64,000 bases of DNA from DASUPK01 sp963843085 (GCA_963843085.1 CAWJJG010000011.1:310001-374000); one strand, 5' to 3'; counted from the stretch's first letter, positions 33,452 to 41,952 are shown. Numbers and translations: made by a program. The notes: generated by a model not told the origin, from the letters alone.

Positions 33452-34819
33452 CTAGAAGTTCTTCGGCCTGTGCGGCTCGAACAGCCAGGCGTCAAAGAAG
33501 TGGTCGAGCGGGACTCCGGCGTCGGCCTCCGCCAGGGCGATGAACTGCTGGGTGCTCGCGTTTCCGTAGGCGTGCTGGCTGACCCAGTCGCGAAGGGTCG
33601 CGTAGAAGGCCCCGTCTCCCACCTTCTCTCTCAGCGCCTCGAGAGTCATCCCTCCGCGGTAGTAGACAGCGAGGGAGAACAGCTTCTTCGGTCCCGGCGC
33701 TCCCGGCGGGAGCTTCCAGAAGCCGCGGATCCCGAACGGCCGCTTCTTGAAGTACCGGTGGAAGATCCGCCGAAGGCGGGCGTCCGCGCCCCGCGTCTCC
33801 CACATCCAGGTGACCCAGACCGCGAAGCCCTCGTTCAGCCAGACGTCCTGCCACTGAGCGACCGACACCGCGTCCCCGAACCACTGGTGGGCGGTCTCGT
33901 GAGCGACGACGTCCGGGAACGGAGCGCCGAGATAGACCGGGCGCGTTTGGTTCTCGAGAGCGGTCTCGGACTTGCCGGGCACGACGATCGATCCCGCGCT
34001 TGAGAACGGATAAGGGCCGAAGCGAGAGGCGAAGAGGTTGATGATCCGCGGCAGCTTCCGCAAGCTCCGCCGCGACCGCTCTCCCTGGCCCGGGGCCACC
34101 GCCGTCCAGCTGGGTATGCCGTCGATCGTCGAGCGCTTGGTCGGAAAGCGGCCGATCGTCACGGTGGAGAGATAGGTGGCCATCGGCTCCGGCTCGTGCC
34201 AGGCGAAGGTGGTCGCCTTGCCGTGCCGATGGACGAAGTCGAGCCGCCCGTTTGCGACCGCGCGATAGCGGCGCGGCACCTTCACCGTGAACGAGTAGGT
34301 CGCCTTGTCCGACGGGTGGTCGTTGCAGGGGAACCAACCCGGTGAGCCGTTGGGCTCGCTGAACACGGTCGTCCCGTCGTGCGTCCTGATCCACCCCACC
34401 CCGCCGATCGGCTGCGGCCGGCCCTTGTAGGCGACCGCCACGGTGAAGGTGGTGCCCGAGGCGAGCGGAGCCGCGGGCGTCACGGTCATCTCGGCGCCGC
34501 GGCGCGTGACCGGGGCGGGTGTGCCGCCGACGGTCACCGAGGTCACCCTCAGCCCGCGGAGGTCGAGATTGAAGGAGCTGAGCGCCTGGGTGGCCGTGGC
34601 GCCGATGGTGGCGACCGCCTTGACCTTGTCGGGCTTGGGGCGGACGGCCAGGTTGAGGTCGTAGTGGTCGACCTCGTAGCCGCCGTTGCCCATGAGCGGG
34701 AAGTACGGGTCGCCGGCGCCCGACGCGCCGGGCGACTGTGCGGAGGCCCAGGGGGCCAGCGCGAGCGCGCTCACGACGGCGAACGCCGCGGTCATGCAGC
34801 TTTTCGGTACCGCTCTCAT
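33452..34819 (-). CDS. Secreted M1-family zinc aminopeptidase
   Basis: 455 aa with a signal peptide (ends ASA, about residue 27). It has the M1 N-terminal beta domain and the catalytic domain with the substrate motif ETALENQTRP (equivalent of G-x-MEN) and VVAHETAHQWFGD then NEGFAVW, giving HExxH-x18-E. The usual C-terminal helical domains are missing, so it is the compact M1 form (about 450 aa) found in actinobacteria. Acts outside the cell on N-termini of peptides. Alone on its strand between divergent and SOS-controlled genes. Confidence 0.9.
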   Translation of the reverse strand: MRAVPKSCMTAAFAVVSALALAPWASAQSPGASGAGDPYFPLMGNGGYEVDHYDLNLAVRPKPDKVKAVATIGATATQALSSFNLDLRGLRVTSVTVGGTPAPVTRRGAEMTVTPAAPLASGTTFTVAVAYKGRPQPIGGVGWIRTHDGTTVFSEPNGSPGWFPCNDHPSDKATYSFTVKVPRRYRAVANGRLDFVHRHGKATTFAWHEPEPMATYLSTVTIGRFPTKRSTIDGIPSWTAVAPGQGERSRRSLRKLPRIINLFASRFGPYPFSSAGSIVVPGKSETALENQTRPVYLGAPFPDVVAHETAHQWFGDAVSVAQWQDVWLNEGFAVWVTWMWETRGADARLRRIFHRYFKKRPFGIRGFWKLPPGAPGPKKLFSLAVYYRGGMTLEALREKVGDGAFYATLRDWVSQHAYGNASTQQFIALAEADAGVPLDHFFDAWLFEPHRPKNF

Positions 34820-34975
34820 CTCCCCGGCGAATCGACGTTACTGGCCGTCGTGGCCGTCATGTTCGTCCGTCCATTCGCGGGGCCGAGTGTCCAACGCGCT
34901 CAAGACCGCTGCGCGGCGGATCGACTCTTATCGGGAGCGCGGCTCGAGGCCGCGAACACGACACGGAGGTCACCA

Positions 34976-35278
34976 GTGAGAACCGGGAAGAAGCTTCTGA
35001 TCACCACCGGGGTCCTAGCCGCCAGTTACCTCGGCGCGCTCGCTCCCGCAAGCCAGGCCAGCACGGTCTGCAACGAGGCCGAGAACTCCCACCGAGGCGG
35101 GTACGAGGTCTCCGGCGGGATCGTCGATCCGGTGCCGCCCGCCTTCCTGCGCGGCTCCCAGATGCGCGTCGGCAATGACAACTCGCGCGGTCTGGACCAC
35201 GCGGCCGACCAGTCGCCGGCGCTGCGCCAGTGCGGCACGGCCGGTGACGGCGGGGGCGGGGGCGGCATCCCCACCTGA
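34976..35278 (+). CDS. Small secreted protein
   Basis: 100 aa from GTG 34976, selected because GGAGGT lies 5 nt upstream. The signal peptide is KKLLITTGVLAASYLGALAP, cut near SQA-ST. The mature peptide has only two cysteines (VCNEAEN, LRQCGTAG), probably disulfide-linked, and ends in a glycine run. No family recognised. It lies 156 nt from the divergent M1 peptidase start. Confidence 0.65.
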   Translation: MRTGKKLLITTGVLAASYLGALAPASQASTVCNEAENSHRGGYEVSGGIVDPVPPAFLRGSQMRVGNDNSRGLDHAADQSPALRQCGTAGDGGGGGGIPT

Positions 35279-35296
35279 TTTCAACCCGCGTCGGCG

Positions 35297-35326
35297 GCGG
35301 CGGACTCTTGGGCGAGGGTCCGCCGC
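35297..35326. terminator. Hairpin after the small secreted protein gene
   Basis: Nine-base arms GCGGCGGAC/GTCCGCCGC around a 12-nt loop, 18 nt past the stop at 35278 and 40 nt before the pseudo-oxidase operon. Without a U-tract, but well placed to insulate the two units. Confidence 0.5.
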
Positions 35327-35366
35327 TCCGCCGGGCCGGGGGACTAGTTAATAGACTCACGCCGCC

Positions 35367-36125
35367 TTGCTTGCCCTGATCGGACCCCACGCGGCGCACT
35401 CGCCCAACGCCGAGGACATGAACACCCTCTACTGGGTGATGCTCGCCATCGGCGTCGTCCTGCTGGTCGCGATCAACCTCGCGCTCATCGGCGTCGTCAT
35501 GCGCTTCCGGTCGGCCCGCGGACGCGAGCCGCGGCGCCTGGTGGTACGGCGCCCCGCGCAGTTCGCGACCGCCGGCGTCTTCGGCGCGATCGTCGTGGTC
35601 GCCTTCGTCCTCGGGGTCCTGCTTACCCACGACACCAAGAAGGTCGAGGCGTCCGGGCCGAACGGGCTGCAGGCCACTTCGAGCCTGACCGCCCAGCGCT
35701 CGCTCGACCTGCCGGTCACCGCCGCCTCCTCCGCGCCCTTGCAGGTCAACGTCTGCGGCCAGCAGTGGATCTGGCGCTACGAGTACCCGGATGGGACCTA
35801 CTCCTACTACCAGCTGGTCGTGCCCGTGGACACCGCAGTCATCCTGCACCTCTGCTCGACCGACGTCGTCCACCGCTGGTGGGTCCCCGGGCTGAGCCCG
35901 AAGATGGACGCCACGCCGGGCGAGACCAACACGACCTGGTTCAAGGCCGACGAGACCGGCGACTACGACGGCGCCAGCTACGCGTTCTCGGGCGCCAGCT
36001 ACGCGGTCATGCGGACCCGCGTCCACGTGGTCGACGTGCCGACCTATCAGGCCTGGCTCGAGCAGCAGGCCGCCGGCATCCAGCAGGCACAGAACTTCGT
36101 CCAGCAGGCGAACGGAGAGGGCTGA
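35367..36125 (+). CDS. Cytochrome oxidase subunit II-like protein lacking the CuA site
   Basis: 252 aa from TTG 35367. Two N-terminal membrane helices (about 20-46 and 68-86) precede a cupredoxin domain (QVNVCGQQWIWRYEYPDG near 126). The usual CuA pattern C-x3-C-x3-H-x2-M is read without gaps as S204-x3-S208-x3-Y212-x2-M215, with the bridging Glu as A206. Only the first ligand His (H169 in STDVVHRWW) and Met remain. The functional paralogue at 49520-50296 has H167, C202, E204, C206, H210 and M213 in the same alignment. It cannot hold CuA. The reading frame and fold are intact, and the stop overlaps the next ATG. Confidence 0.9.
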   Translation: MLALIGPHAAHSPNAEDMNTLYWVMLAIGVVLLVAINLALIGVVMRFRSARGREPRRLVVRRPAQFATAGVFGAIVVVAFVLGVLLTHDTKKVEASGPNGLQATSSLTAQRSLDLPVTAASSAPLQVNVCGQQWIWRYEYPDGTYSYYQLVVPVDTAVILHLCSTDVVHRWWVPGLSPKMDATPGETNTTWFKADETGDYDGASYAFSGASYAVMRTRVHVVDVPTYQAWLEQQAAGIQQAQNFVQQANGEG

Positions 36126-37840
36126 TGGGCACCAACGGAAGAAGCATCGCCCCACACCGGCCCGAGCTCGTCACCGACGGCCCGGCGCCGTCCCGCCCGC
36201 GCTGGCTCGAGATGGTGATGAGCCCGGACCACAAGGACATCGGCCGCATCTACATCGGCGCGGCGCTCTCCTTCCTGGTGCTCGGCATCGTCTCCTTCCT
36301 GCTGATGCGCCTGCAGCTGGGCGTCCCGGAGAACGACCTGATCGAGCCGGTCACCTTCAACCGCCTGCTCTCGGTCGGCAGCGCGACCCTGGTCGTGCTG
36401 TTCGGCCTGCCGATCGCATTCGGCCTCTACACCTACGTCGTCCCCCTCCAGATCGGTGCCCGCTCACTCGCCTTCCCTCGCCTCGCCTCGCTCTCGCTGT
36501 GGCTGTACGTCTTCGGCGGCGCCCTGCTCTACGTGTCCTTCGCCTACACGCCGCCGGAGGCCGGGTTCAACTCGTGGCCGCCGCTCTCCGACACCGCGTT
36601 CATCTCGAACAACGGCGTCGATGTCTGGATCACCGCGGTCGGCCTCACGGTTCTCGGCCTGGTCCTGCAGTCGATCAACCTCGCGGTGACGATCTCCAAG
36701 CTGCGGGCTCCAGGGCTCGCCTGGCGGCGCCTGCCGACATTCACCTTCTCGGGCGCCGTCTCGAGCTGGACCATGATCGTCGCCGGCTCGGCGATGCTCG
36801 CGGCCCTCGTCATGCTCGAGATGGAGCGGCACTTCGGCGGCATCTTCTTCGACCCGGGCGAGGGCGGCGCGCCGATCTTCTACCAGCACCTGAGCTGGAT
36901 CTTCTTCACCGGCTGCTATCTCGTCTTCCTGCTGCCGGCGTTCGGGGCCATCTCGGAGATCCTTCCGGTCTTCTCCGGCAAGCCGCTGCTCTCGCGCGGC
37001 GCGCTGATGATCTCGATGGCGGCGATCATGCCGCTCGGCCTGCTCGCCTGGATGCAGAACATGATGAGCGCCTCGATCCCGATCGGGTGGCTCTACGCCG
37101 CGATGCTGATGTCCCTGCTGCTGACCATCCCCATCGGGGTGATCCTGGTGAACTGGATCGGCACGATCGCCGGTGGGGTCATACGGATGCGCGCGCCCAT
37201 GATGTTCGCGCTGGCGTCGATCTCGACCCTCACCTTCGGGCTCGTCGGGGAGCTGATCCAGAGCGTCATCCCGGTCAACTGGCTGCTGGCCGACACGACC
37301 GCGTCGACCGCCGCCAGCGGCTACGTGCTGGTCGGAGGGCCGGTGCTCGGTGGCCTGGCGGCCCTCTACTACTGGTTCCCGAAGATGACCGGCCGCACGA
37401 TGGGCGAGGCGCTGGCGAAGCCCTCCGTGATCCTGATCGTCCTCGGTGCCCAGCTCACGTTCATCCCCCTCTTCCTGGCCGGCGTCGAGGGCCAGCAGGT
37501 CGACATCTTCAAGTTCTTCGAGGCCAGCGACGCGATCAACGCTCAGCACCTGAACGCGCTCAACCTGATCGCGACGATCGGAGCGTTCGTGCTGGCGCTC
37601 GGCATCGTGCTGTCCATCGTCAACGTCTACGCGGGGATCACGGGAGGAACGCGAGCCGGACACGACCCCTGGGGCGGCCAGACGCTCGAGTGGTTCGCCA
37701 CGTCGCCCCCGCCGCCGCACAACTTCGACGTCGTCCCGGACGTCCGCAGCCACGAGCCGCTGCGAGACATCCGCGAGGCGGTGGACCGCCGCGACGCGTC
37801 CCGTCCCGCTCCGGCGGAGACCAAAGAGCCGGTAGCCTGA
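36125..37840 (+). CDS. Heme-copper oxidase subunit I-like protein lacking all heme and copper ligands
   Basis: 571 aa, about 12-13 membrane helices. Fold motifs kept: AFPRL, LRAPGL, YQH, WFPKMTGR and TLEWFATSPPP. Aligned to the active CtaD of this window (47557-49482) with no gaps in the ligand helices, each ligand is gone: heme a His to G85 and G399, a3 His to A397, CuB His to T262, Q311 and N312, cross-link Tyr to L266. D-channel Asp is S114, K-channel Thr/Lys are I337/I340, and the propionate Arg pair is V459/D460. No oxygen reduction or canonical proton pumping is possible. Cotranscribed with ctaA and ctaB; role unknown, perhaps an assembly or heme-handling scaffold. Confidence 0.92.
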   Translation: MGTNGRSIAPHRPELVTDGPAPSRPRWLEMVMSPDHKDIGRIYIGAALSFLVLGIVSFLLMRLQLGVPENDLIEPVTFNRLLSVGSATLVVLFGLPIAFGLYTYVVPLQIGARSLAFPRLASLSLWLYVFGGALLYVSFAYTPPEAGFNSWPPLSDTAFISNNGVDVWITAVGLTVLGLVLQSINLAVTISKLRAPGLAWRRLPTFTFSGAVSSWTMIVAGSAMLAALVMLEMERHFGGIFFDPGEGGAPIFYQHLSWIFFTGCYLVFLLPAFGAISEILPVFSGKPLLSRGALMISMAAIMPLGLLAWMQNMMSASIPIGWLYAAMLMSLLLTIPIGVILVNWIGTIAGGVIRMRAPMMFALASISTLTFGLVGELIQSVIPVNWLLADTTASTAASGYVLVGGPVLGGLAALYYWFPKMTGRTMGEALAKPSVILIVLGAQLTFIPLFLAGVEGQQVDIFKFFEASDAINAQHLNALNLIATIGAFVLALGIVLSIVNVYAGITGGTRAGHDPWGGQTLEWFATSPPPPHNFDVVPDVRSHEPLRDIREAVDRRDASRPAPAETKEPVA

Positions 37841-37844
37841 GGCC

Positions 37845-38885
37845 ATGGCCGGACCCGTTGCCGGGGGCGGCGGGGACGAGCTCCGCCGGTTTCGCCGCCT
37901 GGCGGATCTCACCGCTGTTGTCACCTTTCTGCTGATCGTCGTCGGCGGAATCGTCCGCGTGAGCGAATCCGGCCTGGGCTGCGGCCCAGGCGGCAGCGGC
38001 ACCAAGGGCTGGCCTCTCTGCGGCGGCCAGGTGGTCCCACTGGTAGGGAACGAGAACCGCATCATCGAGTTCTCCCACCGCCTGCTCGCCACGATCGTGG
38101 TGATCCTGATCGGCTTCCTCTGCTGGCGCGCCTACAAGGGCCTGCGCGAGCGGAGCCCGTGGGCCTTCCGCGGAGCCCTCACCGCCGGAGTCCTCGTCCT
38201 GGCGCAGGCTGCCCTCGGTGGACTGACGGTCGAGCATGGGCTCGCCGAGGAACTGGTGGCGGCCCATCTCGGGACCGCGATGCTCTTGCTCGCCCTGCTG
38301 CTCTGGATGGGCGCCAAGGCGCGCTCGCAGGCGGCACAGGAGGAGGGGACCTCACGGCCGCCCGTGCGCGGTCTGAAGCCCTTTGCGGGGACGGCGGCCG
38401 TGCTGCTGCTCTGCGCGATCGTCGCGGGCGGATACATGGCCGGCACCGAGGAGCGCGGGACCGGCGAGGTCGGGCCGAACGTCGCCGGGGCCCACATGGC
38501 CTGCGGCAAGATGTTCCCCGAGTGCGGCTCCGGGAAGTTCCTGCCGTTCGGGAACAACCGGCTGACCGACATCCATCTCACCCATCGCGTCTTCGTCTAC
38601 CTGGCGACGATTGCGATCATCGTCCTGCTGTCCGTCGCCTTCGCCCGGAGCTCGCGCGACCGGCTCCTGCTGCTGGCCGCGATCCTGCTCCTCTGCCAGT
38701 TCACGCTGGGCGCGCTCAACGTCTGGCTCGGCGAGCACGGGTGGCTCATCGTCGCCCACCTGACCACCGGCACCCTGCTCTGGGCCGCGGTGATCTCGAT
38801 CGCCTACAAGCTCGCCTGGCTTCCCAGCGAAGACGCACGGCCTGAGAGAGCTCCGCGGGCCGAGACGTCGGCGGCCGCCGCATGA
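37845..38885 (+). CDS. ctaA: Heme A synthase
   Basis: 346 aa, eight membrane helices in two four-helix bundles. The four heme-ligand histidines are present: EFSHRLLAT (about 76), VAAHLGTA (about 140), IHLTHRVFVY (about 245) and VAHLTTGTLLW (about 305). An extracytoplasmic cysteine pair, C-G-P...P-L-C-G, sits in the first loop as in Bacillus CtaA. It oxidises heme O to heme A in the membrane. The gene starts 4 nt after the pseudo-oxidase subunit I gene and overlaps ctaB by 4 nt. Confidence 0.93.
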   Translation: MAGPVAGGGGDELRRFRRLADLTAVVTFLLIVVGGIVRVSESGLGCGPGGSGTKGWPLCGGQVVPLVGNENRIIEFSHRLLATIVVILIGFLCWRAYKGLRERSPWAFRGALTAGVLVLAQAALGGLTVEHGLAEELVAAHLGTAMLLLALLLWMGAKARSQAAQEEGTSRPPVRGLKPFAGTAAVLLLCAIVAGGYMAGTEERGTGEVGPNVAGAHMACGKMFPECGSGKFLPFGNNRLTDIHLTHRVFVYLATIAIIVLLSVAFARSSRDRLLLLAAILLLCQFTLGALNVWLGEHGWLIVAHLTTGTLLWAAVISIAYKLAWLPSEDARPERAPRAETSAAAA

Positions 38886-39844
38886 GCGTGCACCTCGGCA
38901 CCGGCCCCGATCGCGCCGCGCGACCCGGGGGCGAGCAGGTCTCGGTCACTCCCGGCGACGCCCGCGCGAGGACCATGCGGGCCGCCATCGAGACGGCGAA
39001 CGACTACGTCACGCTGACCAAGCCGCGGATCATCTCCCTGCTCCTGCTCACCTGCGTGGCCACGATGTTCGTCGCCGATCCGGGCGGTCCGGCCCTCTCC
39101 ACCATCCTCTGGACCTGCCTGGGCGGCTATCTGGCCGCGGGCGGCGCCGGCGCGATCAACCACTACATCGAGCGCGATCGCGACGCGCGGATGGCCCGGA
39201 CCAGGAGCCGGCCGCTGGCCAGCGGCCGGATCGAGCCCGCGCGAGGCCTGATCTTCGGCACCACCCTCGGCGTCGTCGCCGTGGCCCAGCTCTGGATCAC
39301 CGTGAACGCCCTGACAGCGGCCCTGGCGGCCGTCGGCCTGCTCGGCTACGTCTTCGTATACACGCTCTGGCTGAAGCCGCGGACGCCGCAGAACATCGTG
39401 CTGGGGGGAGCCGCCGGCGCGATGCCTCCCCTCGTCGGCTGGGCCGCCGCCACCGGCGGGCTCACCCTCGACGCGCTCTGGCCCTTCGCCATCGTCTTCT
39501 TCTGGACCCCACCGCACTTCTGGGCGCTCTCCCTGCTGATCTCGGACGACTATGCGCGCACGGGCGTGCCGATGCTGCCCGTGGTTCGCGGGGAGACGAC
39601 CACGCGGCACCAGATCGTCTACTACGCGCTGCTGCTGGTCGCCATCACGATCGGCCCCGTGATCACCGGGCTGCTCGGCACCGCGTACCTGATCGCAGCG
39701 CTGCTGCTCGGCGCCGGCTTCATCGGCCTGGCGCTGGCGCTGCTCGCGAATCCGTCTCGCCCGGCGGCGCGCCGGCTCTACCTGAGCTCCCTCGCCTACC
39801 TGGCGCTGCTCTTCGTGGCGATGGCGCTCGACCGGGCAATCTAG
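38882..39844 (+). CDS. ctaB: Heme O synthase (protoheme farnesyltransferase)
   Basis: 320 aa, UbiA-type prenyltransferase with about nine helices. The diphosphate-binding aspartate motif is NHYIERDRDARMARTRSRPL; the second motif is in SDDYARTGVPMLPVV. It adds farnesyl to heme B to give heme O for CtaA. The first 35 residues are polar and extra. Overlap with ctaA indicates one message. Its products would serve the active aa3 oxidase encoded 6 kb away, unless the local ligand-less proteins handle the heme. Confidence 0.93.
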   Translation: MSVHLGTGPDRAARPGGEQVSVTPGDARARTMRAAIETANDYVTLTKPRIISLLLLTCVATMFVADPGGPALSTILWTCLGGYLAAGGAGAINHYIERDRDARMARTRSRPLASGRIEPARGLIFGTTLGVVAVAQLWITVNALTAALAAVGLLGYVFVYTLWLKPRTPQNIVLGGAAGAMPPLVGWAAATGGLTLDALWPFAIVFFWTPPHFWALSLLISDDYARTGVPMLPVVRGETTTRHQIVYYALLLVAITIGPVITGLLGTAYLIAALLLGAGFIGLALALLANPSRPAARRLYLSSLAYLALLFVAMALDRAI

Positions 39845-39869
39845 CTACGGGTCCCTATAGGCTTCCGGC

Positions 39870-39980
39870 ATGGATCGCGAACGCTCACGAGCGAACATCC
39901 GGGCGGGCATGGTCGCCGGCTCCCTAGCGCTGCTGGTCTTCGCACTGGCCTTCTACGTCGCCATCCTCTATCTGCGATGA
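39870..39980 (+). CDS. 36-aa single-pass membrane peptide
   Basis: A short frame encodes MDRERSRANIRAGMVAGS followed by a hydrophobic helix (about 15-34) and a final Arg. A positive N-terminus and one helix fit the tiny accessory subunits of terminal oxidases. It is 25 nt after ctaB and its ATGA overlaps the 87-aa membrane gene, so it is very likely translated. No sequence family recognised. Confidence 0.65.
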   Translation: MDRERSRANIRAGMVAGSLALLVFALAFYVAILYLR

Positions 39981-40240
39981 GCCAGCCCGAGAAGCCGACC
40001 GAGGTCATCTACCTGCCGCACCCGAGCGTCCGCCCGGCGCTCTTCGCGTTCGGCTTCGCCGCCGTCGTGGTCGGCCTGTACGCATGGTGGCCCTACTCGG
40101 TGATCGGCGGCGTGATCGCGCTCTTCTCGCTGATCGGCTGGCTGCGCGCCAACCGCGGGGAGATCGCGCGGATGCCGAACCGGCAGCGGGCGGATACCGC
40201 GCCGATTCCACTGGCGGCCACCAGGCCGCCCGCCGACTAG
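39977..40240 (+). CDS. Small two-helix membrane protein of the oxidase locus
   Basis: 87 aa. An N-terminal soluble piece (TEVIYLPHPSVRP) leads to two helices (about 21-36 and 41-56) joined by a Trp-Trp-Pro-Tyr turn, then a basic soluble tail. The size and form are those of cytochrome oxidase subunit IV-type proteins. It closes the six-gene unit that starts at 35367. No direct homology is claimed. Confidence 0.65.
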   Translation: MSQPEKPTEVIYLPHPSVRPALFAFGFAAVVVGLYAWWPYSVIGGVIALFSLIGWLRANRGEIARMPNRQRADTAPIPLAATRPPAD

Positions 40241-40250
40241 AGCCCGGCTC

Positions 40251-41843
40251 CTACCTGCACCACGGGTTCCGCGGCACGCCCTTGCACGGGTACGGCATGT
40301 TCTTGAGTTTCTTGTTCGGAAGCTTGTGCATGACGACCGACTGCCGGCGCGGGTAGTGGTCGTTCGGGCCGCAGGGCGTCCCGAACAGCATCGCGGCGCA
40401 CTCGACCTGGGTCACGAGGTCAGCATTCGGGTTGGCCGGCGCCGTCGGCCCGCACGCCGGCTGCGTCGACTGCAGGTCGGGCGGTGAGGTGCCGTCCGGC
40501 AGGGAGTTCCCCGAGTAGCAGTTGACCGGGTTCCCGCCCGTGAACGTGATCTGGCCGATGTCCCCGTTGGTCGCGTTGCCGAAGGAGCCATTCCCCTTGA
40601 AGGTGTTGTTCTTCGCCGCATTGCCCCAGTCGTCGTAGAGGCATCCGAACGGACCACCCGTCTCGATTCCGCCCTCGCAGTGCGCGACCGGCGGAGGGGT
40701 ATCGGTGTCCGGGTACGGAAGGATGAGGAGTCCCCACGATCCGTTGTTGACGAAGCGATTCTTCATGACCGTGTCGTTGCGGCCGCCCGAGATCGACACC
40801 CCGGTGCCGACCGGCGCAGCGCCGGCCGCCCCGACCCGCGGGACGTTCGGATTGTTGTTGTCATGGATGTAGTTGTTCATCAGGACCCAGCACGAGCCGG
40901 TGTGCGTGATCGAGCTGGTGCCGCTGCCCGGGCAGGCGCCGTTCTGGGGTGAGGGCGCGTCGTCGTTGTTCTGGCTGTTGGTATCGAACCCGTCCTGGTT
41001 GTTGTCGAACTCCGAGTTCTTGACGATGAGCCAGCCCCCCGCGTTGGTCCCCGAGTAACCGAGCGCGCTGTACTCCGACCAGGCGTGGTCCAGAACCTGG
41101 TTGCAGACCTGCTGACAGGCGCCGATGTAGTAGCCGGAGTCGCTGAAGTTGCTGGCGTAGGTCTGGAACAGCTTCCCGCTGCCGCTGTCGTTGCTGGTGA
41201 AGATGCCGTACCCAGCCGCGGTGTCGTCTCCGCCGTAGAAGCTCGAGGTGGCGCTCAGGTACGAGCCCTTGAACGGGCCCATCCCGATCTTGCCCGACCC
41301 GTCGCCACCGTTCCACCAGATCTCGTTGCCCTGACCGCTGCTCCCCACCAGGAAGTTGCAGACCGTGAGGTTGTCGATCCGGGTGTGGTTCGCCTTGAAG
41401 ACGACGATCCCGTTTCGCCCCTGGGGTCCGTCCGGGGTGTTGACGCCGAAATTCTGGACCGCCGGGTCGGAGCTGCAATGCTTGCCCTTGTGCGGCAGGG
41501 TGCCGTCGACGATCACCTTCTTGCGGCTCATCCCCCGGAGATGCAGTCCCTTCTTGGTGATCAGGACGCCGGCCGGAGGCGGTCCGTCTTCGCTCGCGGG
41601 CCCGGTGACCTGGTCGTAGCGCTCGTGGTAGTCACCGGGGCCGACGAGGATCCAATCGCCGGGCCTGGCTTTGTTGACGGCCGCCTGGATCGTCTTGAAC
41701 TTGCCCTTGACTCCCTTGTAGGTCCCCACACGTAGGACGCGCTTGTGGGCGCCCGCGGAGGCCGGTGCCAGGACGAGCGCGACGAGGGTGAGCGGCAGGA
41801 GAAGAAGTGCGGGCAAGAAGCGCAGATCCCGGTGTGCCGCCAT
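40251..41843 (-). CDS. Secreted right-handed parallel beta-helix protein
   Basis: 530 aa from ATG 41841-41843, which opens a signal peptide (LLLLPLTLVALVLAPASAGA). An opening FKTIQAAVNKARPGDWILVG and GDYHERYDQ give the first coils, followed by repeated beta-arc elements rich in Asn and Gly: NHTRIDNLTVCNFLV, NAGGWLIVKNSEFDNNQDG, LMNNYIHDNNN, DTVMKNRFVNNGSWG. The family includes pectate lyases and carbohydrate-binding repeat proteins; no catalytic set is identified. A paralogue begins the window (1-879). The operon of the oxidase-like genes ends 11 nt away, convergently. Confidence 0.82.
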   Translation of the reverse strand: MAAHRDLRFLPALLLLPLTLVALVLAPASAGAHKRVLRVGTYKGVKGKFKTIQAAVNKARPGDWILVGPGDYHERYDQVTGPASEDGPPPAGVLITKKGLHLRGMSRKKVIVDGTLPHKGKHCSSDPAVQNFGVNTPDGPQGRNGIVVFKANHTRIDNLTVCNFLVGSSGQGNEIWWNGGDGSGKIGMGPFKGSYLSATSSFYGGDDTAAGYGIFTSNDSGSGKLFQTYASNFSDSGYYIGACQQVCNQVLDHAWSEYSALGYSGTNAGGWLIVKNSEFDNNQDGFDTNSQNNDDAPSPQNGACPGSGTSSITHTGSCWVLMNNYIHDNNNPNVPRVGAAGAAPVGTGVSISGGRNDTVMKNRFVNNGSWGLLILPYPDTDTPPPVAHCEGGIETGGPFGCLYDDWGNAAKNNTFKGNGSFGNATNGDIGQITFTGGNPVNCYSGNSLPDGTSPPDLQSTQPACGPTAPANPNADLVTQVECAAMLFGTPCGPNDHYPRRQSVVMHKLPNKKLKNMPYPCKGVPRNPWCR

Positions 41844-41952
41844 TTCGGTTTTCCCTTCAGTCTCCGAGTCGGCTCCGCGGACCACGGCCCGGCACGGTCT
41901 ATTGCCCCGCGGGCAGCTTACACCTGGCCTGGGTGAACGAAGCAAATGGTGA

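Noticed and set aside
35367..37840. Pseudo-oxidase as an ordinary quinol oxidase
   Set aside because: Quinol oxidases lack only CuA; here the heme and CuB ligands of subunit I are gone too.
35367..37840. Pseudo-oxidase as a plain decaying pseudogene
   Set aside because: No stops or frameshifts in 825 codons, good structural motif retention and tight operon spacing.
36464..38092. Minus-strand open frame opposite the subunit I-like gene
   Set aside because: Asp/Arg/Gln-rich shadow with no motif; the sense frame aligns end to end with subunit I.
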